NCBI GenBank assembly: GCA_006176705.1
Contig: QRFJ01000493.1
Location: 1 to 64,000, forward strand
Direction: 5' to 3'
Length of the DNA: 64,000 nt
Source: Cocos nucifera
Lineage: Eukaryota; Streptophyta; Magnoliopsida; Arecales; Arecaceae
Part shown: in pieces, positions 57,551 to 64,000 of the stretch
Numbering within the stretch: position 1 is the first letter of the stretch
How the letters are laid out: every line of letters begins with the position of its first letter
Translations under genes and position numbers: made by a program
The notes under the pieces: model-generated
The model's database searches: none
What the model saw: the letters and a program-made list of their open reading frames with translations, nothing else
Told to the model about the DNA's origin: nothing

Positions 57551-57963
57551 ATCTAATAAAGAAATATTTATTTTGACTTGCTTAAAGACTTTTAAAATTT
57601 TATCTAGTTGGGCTATATTTTGGTTGGACTTTAGTCTATTAGGAAAGGATGCTACAATCTTAGGTATTGGTCCAACTAATTCTAGTGCGGGCTCTGCTGG
57701 TGGATTAGGTTCTGCTTCTTTAGGTTCTTTAGATTGGTCCTATTCAGATATTAGTTCAGATAATGGATTTTTTATTTTTCTTCTGGTGCTTTAGATGTGC
57801 CCACATGGTTGTCTATTTATTTTTCAGATCTTAGTATATGGATAGCATTTAGTTGGTTAATCTGAGCTCATTGCTAATGTTTCTGGTTGTTTTGTGTTCT
57901 AGGATTAACCTTAGGTTGATTTGGCAATTTATCTATTTCTTTTTCACTCATAGTAGTAGCTAA

Positions 57964-59169
57964 TTATTCTAATTGTATTTCTAAATGAGCTATTACTTGT
58001 GTGTTTGTTGTTAGCAATTTACCAGTGGCTTGCATAAAAGTATTAAGGATAGTTGCATTATCAATGGTTGATTTTGTCAGAATTTCTAGGCTTTTTTCTA
58101 AAGAGTCTAATTTTTTATTATTATTGTTAAAGCCTGGTGGATTATTTATTGTCGGGTTAGGCCTTGTATTTGATTGATTGCAGCTAGAACCACCTACATT
58201 TGGACCTTGTGACCATGAAAAATTAGGATGGTTTCCCTGTCCTGGGTTATAAGTAGATGCATAGGGATTATTATTTGGTCTTTGATAGGCTACATTCATC
58301 TGTGCATACTCATTTTCTATTGGTTTTATTAGGAAGGGACATTCCTCTATGACATGGTCTGGTGCACTACAATCGTTGCACATGGATGCAAATACTTGGT
58401 TTACATTGGCTAGTCTTTGCAATTTTAAGACCTCTAATCTTCATTGTAAAGCAGCAATTTTGGCTTCTACAACTAGGATTGTTGGGAGTTGGTGTATACA
58501 ACTTCTTGTAGGTATAAGTTTTCTAGTTGCTTTTCACTGTAGACTCTTTTCTACTAAATCCTCTAAAAATTGCCAGGCCTCATTAGGTTCCTTGTGCATG
58601 AATTGGCCATGGCATATTGATTCTAGCATAGTCCTGCAACTTGGACCTGGACCTTCATAAATGATTTGGCATAACCTCCATGTTTCTATTCCATGGTATG
58701 GGCTTTGACTCAAGAGATTTTTAAATTGATCTAAACACTTCTAGAAAGACTCTCCCCCTAATTGGTAAAATTGATTAATTTCATTTCTTAACTTGGCTAT
58801 TTTGTGATGTAGGAAAAACTTCCTCAAGAATAATTTTACAAAGCCATCCCATGTTGTGATCAAGTGGTTGGGTAGACTACATAGCTATTTTTTTGCATTT
58901 TTCTTCAGGGCAAAATTAATCAGCCTAAGTTTAATAGCATTTTATGAGAGTTAGTATATCCTCATAGTATCACATGCTTTCTCAAATTCTCTAATAAAAA
59001 TATATGCATCCTCAATCCCAGTGAATTTAGAAAGCATGTTGATGATTTGAGGTTTAATTTCAAAACTAGTTGCATTGATTTGAGGTAACTGGATACAAGA
59101 TGGTTGAGCTGACTTACTTGGATAGCAAAAATCTTTTAGGATTTGAGGTTCTTAATTTATCTCACTCAT
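57964..59169 (-). pseudogene. Gypsy G gag (decayed)
   Basis: From an ATG at 59167-59169 the minus strand shows gypsy Gag words, including PQIINMLSKFTGIEDAYIFI and REFEKACDT, and later a Retrotrans_gag-like stretch around 58600-58850. The C-terminal open piece (57964-58422) carries one CCHC zinc knuckle, CNDCSAPDHVIEEC, and an Asn/Pro-rich tail. Stops occur early, including four codons after the ATG. Confidence 0.85.
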
Positions 59170-60216
59170 TGTAGACTCAGAAATTTCTTGGATTAGAGTA
59201 GGATTTAGATCTATTCTTACTAATTGACTAGATTTTCTTTTCTAAGTTGTTATTTTGTAATAATTTTTAATTTTTTTAAGTTTTTGGAGAGATGAGAAAA
59301 GAGAAAGAAAAGGGTTCTAAAGATGAGTCCTAAGAAGTCTTAAATCTAGAGATGAAAGAGAAAAAGTGCTTTAATTAATTTTGAATTTAGTATTAATTAT
59401 AATCAAGTTAAGCAAGTACGGACTCTCTATCATAGGATTAACTTAGATCTAGAAAACTTCTAACTGTTCCAAGATTACCTTTGAGCACTCTAGGCTCAAA
59501 ATTGGCTAACTGATTCTAGCAGATAAGTGTAAAACATAAGAGGTTCCTTACTTGTTGCTTTTCTTAGACACCAACTAGTCAGGTCAGATAATGAAATCAA
59601 TTCAAAATCACAATCTTTGAACCACTTGCCTTAGATATCGAGTAATTAACCAATTCAAATCCGATCCAACTCTAGGATTTTCTTATCCTAATGAGCTCGA
59701 ATATTCTTAAGGGCCAATATTTAATTAATTTTATATTAAGATCTGGGTCAATGCAATATAAAGGATGATGATTTTGTGGGCTAAAAAAGGATAATCAAAT
59801 CTCTATCTTATCTTATTTAATATGTTGTGCCCTTAGAGTATATTATAAATATACAATGCAAATAAAATAAGATATCCAAATATATTAAAAATTAATTTTA
59901 TTTAATATTTATAGTTACTCTAAATTAATTAAGTATTATGACATGTCAATGATTTTTTTTAAGGATTTATGATTTTGTCTTTTATAGATATTTTTTTAGT
60001 TTTTGAGTCTTTGGTTTTGCAAAAGAAAGTAAATTCAAGTGATTAAGTTTTAAAAGGTAATAAATTAATCTAAACTATAGAAAGCAGAAATCAGTTATGA
60101 AAGAAAGCAATAACTAGATAAAATTAAAAAATAATAAATTTTTTTTATTTTTTTATTTTTAATTTTTTTAAAATTAATTAATTAATTTTTAATTAATTGA
60201 AGCAATCATGCTACAA
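59170..60216 (-). other. Gypsy G leader
   Basis: About 1 kb of AT-rich non-coding sequence lies between PBS and gag. No frame or conserved protein is seen. An A/T-only block occurs at 60115-60200. Confidence 0.7.
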
Positions 60217-60234
60217 TCTCCAGCAACGATGTCA
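60217..60234 (-). other. Primer binding site of gypsy G (tRNA-Asp type)
   Basis: The minus strand reads TGACATCGTTGCTGGAGA, against the tRNA-Asp PBS TGGCGCCGTTGCCGGGGA of Athila/Tat-type elements. It matches 13 of 18, and all five differences are G-to-A or C-to-T. It lies next to LTR R3 and fixes the element's orientation. Confidence 0.75.
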
Positions 60235-60236
60235 AA

Positions 60237-62005
60237 AATTTCATTACTTATCATTATAGCAACAAATAAAAATTAGATCTAATTTTAATATTTAGAATAG
60301 TGGTTAGTTAAATATCGATTTTCTCAGAGATTGAAGGCTAAGTTATGTTCAATATAATTTAAAATAAAATTTTAAATTTAATTTTAAAATAAAAATTTAA
60401 ATAAGTAGATTAAAAAAATAAATTAAGAGTTTAGTAAATTAAAATAAAAAAAGTAAATACTTAATTAATTAAAATTTTTGAACTAATTAAAAGTATTCTG
60501 AAATTTTGAATCCATCTTCAGCATGGTTGTAGTAATTCTTTTCAATGCAAAAATTTATTATTTTTAAAAATTTAATTATAATTATAATTTATTTTCTTAG
60601 AACATGAATTATATCTCTTGATAATGATCCATTCCTATAAAATCATAAATTATTCAATACTTTAAGTCTTAAATATTAATAACATGATTTTTAATAATTT
60701 TTTTAAAAAATAAATTATTAAATTAGGTATGAATTGTATCTATCGATCATAATCCATTCTAATGCATATAATTTATTTAGATCTTTAATCAATAATAAGC
60801 ATATCAAATAATCAAGATCTCATGCATAAAAAGATAAATTTTATTAAAAACTGGGTAAGAGAACATGTTTGCATAAAAAGTAATTACAAAAGATAAAGAA
60901 AAGAAAATTATAACCCATGCTTGAAGACTTCATCTGCTCTCCCAGAATTTAACTCCTTAACCATGCATGGTTGATGATCTGCTCGCTTCTGGCATCTTCA
61001 AAGCTCCTTCGTAAAGGATGGCAGAAGGAAGAAAGGAGGAGAAGAAGAGAGAGAAAGAGAGGGAGAAGGCTTTATTTTCTATATATTTTTGGCATAGAGG
61101 ATCTGTTGTTAGCCTTCAGGTGTAAGGAGGTTTAAATAAAGAAAAAAATGAGGTTTGTAGAGTTGATTTCAGAGTCAAAACCCGAGTTTGGATTGAACTC
61201 AATCACCTTGGAGCTTTCTAGCCATTAGATCTTGATCAAATGCCCCAAAATCCATCAAAAAAACACCTCTTGGTATCAAGATTTGCATCGGACTGAATCT
61301 GGGCTGTTAGATCCTTGATCGAAGCATTTTCAATCGTTGGATCATGATCAAATGAAGCTTGGGTTTGTTATCAAATTGGGAAGTTACCCTAACTGTTGGA
61401 TTTTGACCAACATCAATGAAAGCCATCGGATGGTGCAAAATTGTGCCACTGGATCCTATAGACCGACCACACCGAAGACCGCCACCAACCAGAATGCGCC
61501 ATGCCATCTGAAATTACTAGAATATCCCTAAATGCCATATGGTTCATTCCATGGATCCTTTACGGGTCCACCACTCAATGCGCTTAGATTAGTCGTGCCT
61601 ACTGAGCTAGGTGGTTCGCGCCCCATTCCATGGATCGGCCAGTTGGTCCACCATGCACCGACTGATCTAATGGGCTAATTTGGGCTATTTTTGTGCACAT
61701 GTGCTTTGGTAGACTAGGCCGTAGTCGGTGGTCTGGCACTGTGCAGGTTTTCGCTAGATCGATCGATTCAACTGGCCGATCTATATATATATTTTTTATT
61801 TTTTTATATTCTTCCAAGCTTCATATATTTTTTATTTTAGTTCTGATTTGAGTAAAATTTAATCTATTAGAATTCATAAATCGAGCTCTTTATATTGGTT
61901 AACTTTATTTCTAAAAAATATTAATAAAAATATTAATTTTTTAAGTAAATATTAATTAATATATGATTTAATGCTATTATTTAGTAATCTGTGATAATTA
62001 TCATA
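60237..62005 (-). repeat. Gypsy LTR R3 (5' LTR of G)
   Basis: About 1,769 bp is homologous to R2 over its full length, ending TGTGATAATTATCATA at 62005. It has a GA-rich block near 61020-61065. The frames at 61307-61531 and 61599-61817 are LTR sequence. Left edge uncertain by a few bases because LTR end and PBS flank share CAAAAATTT. Confidence 0.88.
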
Positions 62006-62084
62006 TGTATATGAACCATCCATGTTAAGCATATCTTATAAAAATACAAGTATAATTACTTAAGGATCTTAAGAATGAGTGTAG

Positions 62085-62525
62085 TTTTGGATCATTCAAA
62101 TATATGTGGTTTGAATTTTATGATTATTACCGTACAAATGATAAAAGTAGTAGCAAAAATCATTTATCTAAAAAATCATCTTATAATCGAATGTTGTTTG
62201 GCCTTTTGATCACTAGTTTTTTATTTAACTATCAAAATCACCCCATACTAAATTAACCATGATAATGATGTCCGATTGAGATAAAATTTTGATAGTATGC
62301 TATAAATATCATCGAAATCATTGTTGAAAATTTTTGGATTCATAAGTAATCTCTATCTATCAGATCATCATATGGTTATTCATGATTATTAAAATCAAAT
62401 TTTATTGATCGACATAAGTAGGGCTACCTGATTGAGACAGACTTTTGTAATGATATTCTAATAATAATTATTTAAATAATGAATGATGAAGATAGATTTT
62501 AAATTTTAAAAATTATATCAATAAA
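62085..62525. repeat. X tail segment Q, inverted copy
   Basis: The reverse complement of this stretch matches 33400-33827; for example AATGATAAAAGTAGTAGC at about 62139 pairs with GCTGCTACTTTTATCATT at 33773. With the left copy it flanks the whole gypsy array as an inverted repeat of about 430 bp, with many point differences. Confidence 0.8.
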
Positions 62526-62932
62526 TTATTCATAAAAAAATAATTAAAAAAATATTTACCGACATAAAATTTGTGTAGGTAATAATCCTATTTGCCTACG
62601 TCTTTGTCTTGCATAGGTAATAAGCCTCATTGCCTACACTAACCTAGCATCGACAAATGGTTTTACTTTTTATTATTTTTTATTTTTGTAAAATATTTTT
62701 TGATGCAAAATTTGCATAGCCAATAAGGCTTATTGCCTACGTAAATTTTACATCAAAATTTTTTTTTATTTATTTTTTTATTTTGATAAAAAATTTTTGA
62801 TGTTAAATAAGCATAGGTAATGAGGTTAATTACCTATGTTTTAATTTTACATAGGCAATTACCTTATTGCCTATATAAATTTAGCATCAGCAAATATTTT
62901 ATCAAAATAAAAAAATTAATAAAAAAGGCAAG

Positions 62933-64000
62933 GCGGTGTGGATCAGGGGTGAGGCCGAGTAGAGCAGGACCAGCACAGCAGCGGGGATCAGCAGCGATGA
63001 CCTGGTAAAGCAGAGCAAAGTAGGGGTGGCCGGCATGCGGTGTGGAGGTGGAGCAGAGTAGAGGAGTCGGCGGTGGGGGGGGATGGTGGTAGCATAGCAA
63101 CGACAGTGGTGGCAGTGGGGGGGATGGTGGTGAGAGAGGGAGTGAGAGAGCCGAGGGAGAGAGGGAAAGCGATTGGCGGCATATGGGTTTGGTGGGGAAA
63201 GGAGGAAGAAATGGGAGAAAAAATAGAGATGGATTCGGTGGAAGTGAGTTCAACGAGAGATAAAAATGGAGGGAAAGGGTTTCGACGATGCTGATATAGC
63301 ATTACTATTTCTTTTTTACAAAGTATTTACCGATGTAAATTTTTTATAAGTAAAGAGGAAAATTACCTGCGCAAATGTAAGCATCGATAAATGATCTCTT
63401 TACCTACGCAATATTTGCATAGATAAATGGTTTTATTTTTTATTTTTTTGTAAACTATTTACTGATGCTAAATTTGCATAGGTAAATGATCTCTTTACCT
63501 ATGCAAATTTAGCATCGACAAATATTAAACTATTTATCGATGTTAACATGCATAGATAAGTAGGATATTTACCTAGGCAAGAATAGAGCGTTGAGAATTC
63601 AACTCTTTACCTATGCAAATATTACGTCGATAAATGATTTTATTTTTTATTTTTTATTTTTATAAAATATTTATTTTCTCCAATCCAATACAGTAGTTAG
63701 GATACAAAGACTATCTCAAGCAAGCTGAGCGGGGGAGAGGTGGCATGTGGTATAGAGCTAGGTAGAGCAAAGTAGAGAAAGAGCAAAGGCGATGGTGGTA
63801 GCGGGGATACAAAGATTATCTCGAGTGGACTAAATTTTTTTTAATTTTTTTTAATATAATATAATTTTAAAATTTAAAGTTTATCTTCATTGTTCATTAT
63901 CTAAATAATTATCATTAGAGTATCGTCATAAAAGATCTTCTCGATACGGTAGTCCTAACATGTCGATCAATAATATTCGACTTGGTAGAGCTACCGGATT
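62933..64000. repeat. X module, copy 2
   Basis: This is a direct repeat of 32499-33560 in the same orientation, sharing the GA-rich block, repeat field, the word TATAGAGCTAGGTAGAGCAA (at about 63752) and the beginning of tail Q. Many small indels indicate an old duplication. Confidence 0.8.

Larger units (their letters stand above)
33828..62005 (-). mobile_element. Ty3/gypsy element G with three LTRs, interrupted by copia D/E
   Basis: Minus-strand order is LTR R3 (60237-62005), PBS of tRNA-Asp type, gag, protease, reverse transcriptase, RNase H, integrase, PPT, LTR R2 (35859-37627), then a 539-bp internal remnant and a third LTR R1 (33828-35319). RT before integrase is diagnostic of Ty3/gypsy. 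The tRNA-Asp PBS and conserved words such as KVFLAASVSSYLSN-like and MPFGLCNATATFQR suggest an Athila/Tat-side lineage (inference). Copia D entered the integrase. All domains are decayed, and no matching target-site duplication is visible at the outer ends. Confidence 0.85.
62006..64000. mobile_element. CACTA-like element X, right part (continues past window)
   Basis: X resumes after the gypsy array: a short unique piece (62006-62084), inverted tail Q' (62085-62525), a repeat field (62540-62925) with words like GCATAGGTAAT and TTGCCTACGT, a GA-rich block (62933-63290), a second repeat field (63300-63670) and a direct copy of the tail (63680-64000). The GA-rich block gives low-complexity frames on both strands (62864-63302) that I do not call genes. 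No CACTA right terminus is reached. Confidence 0.6.

Noticed and set aside
1..64000. CRISPR array, bacterial operon, phage or toxin-antitoxin system
   Set aside because: The repeats are dispersed plant LTRs and transposon subterminal motifs without regular spacers, and no ribosome-binding sites or prokaryotic gene organisation is seen.

Overview
This window looks like intergenic heterochromatin of a large, repeat-rich plant genome. The evidence is stacked Ty1/copia and Ty3/gypsy LTR retrotransposons primed by plant-type tRNA-iMet and tRNA-Asp sites, a CACTA-type DNA transposon terminus and subterminal repeats, AT-rich spacers, and no intact host gene. A monocot (perhaps a palm) is my guess from the style of the elements; nothing here proves a species. 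I found no convincing tRNA, rRNA, CRISPR array or conserved protein-coding host gene. Every recognisable protein (gag, protease, integrase, reverse transcriptase, RNase H) belongs to a retroelement, and all are broken by stops, frameshifts, deletions or insertions. Boundaries and mismatch counts were made by eye, not by alignment software.

Left third (1-22966). Copia element A lies on the minus strand with its 3' LTR cut by the window start. It spans 1-11023 and carries a 1.15-kb solo LTR (S, 4562-5711) inside its protease/integrase region. A ends exactly against the gag of a second copia, B (11024-15361), so A probably inserted into B. B in turn borders sequence (15362-16202 and 22223-22966) that reads as one LTR of an unrelated, probably gypsy, element. 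Copia C (16203-22217, minus strand) split that LTR. C is young, with about 33 mismatches over 1,359 LTR positions. It has an in-frame 297-bp tandem duplication in its polyprotein and a large deletion joining integrase directly to mid-LTR.

Middle (22967-33827). Unclassified AT-rich spacer is followed by a complete non-autonomous LTR element N (25475-29567, plus strand). N has 560-bp LTRs, a PBS, a PPT and a target-site duplication but no gag-pol, and its 3' LTR holds another insertion. From 30159 comes CACTA-like element X: a CACTACAAGAAA terminus, many short subterminal repeats, small exon-like blocks on the minus strand and a GC-rich island with long C runs.

Right half (33828-64000). X is interrupted by a Ty3/gypsy array G on the minus strand: LTR R3 - gag-pol - LTR R2 - short internal remnant - LTR R1. 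The G integrase is split by copia D (38993-54439, minus strand, TSD TCCTA/TCTTA). The 5' LTR of D is itself split by copia E (48766-53931, plus strand, TSD ATGGT/ATGAT). This gives a four-deep nest, X > G > D > E. X resumes at 62006 with a second copy of its GC-rich/subterminal module and an inverted copy of its tail.

The five copias A-E are related. They share TGTTAG...TTCA-type LTRs of 2.2-2.6 kb, a tRNA-iMet PBS, a leader of about 1.5-2 kb before gag, and a conserved dyad in U3. That profile fits the Angela/BARE-type lineage (inference). The most interesting observations are the dyad with an apparent compensatory change, the duplicated-exon gene remnant in X, the in-frame duplication in C, and repeated deletions with one end inside an LTR.
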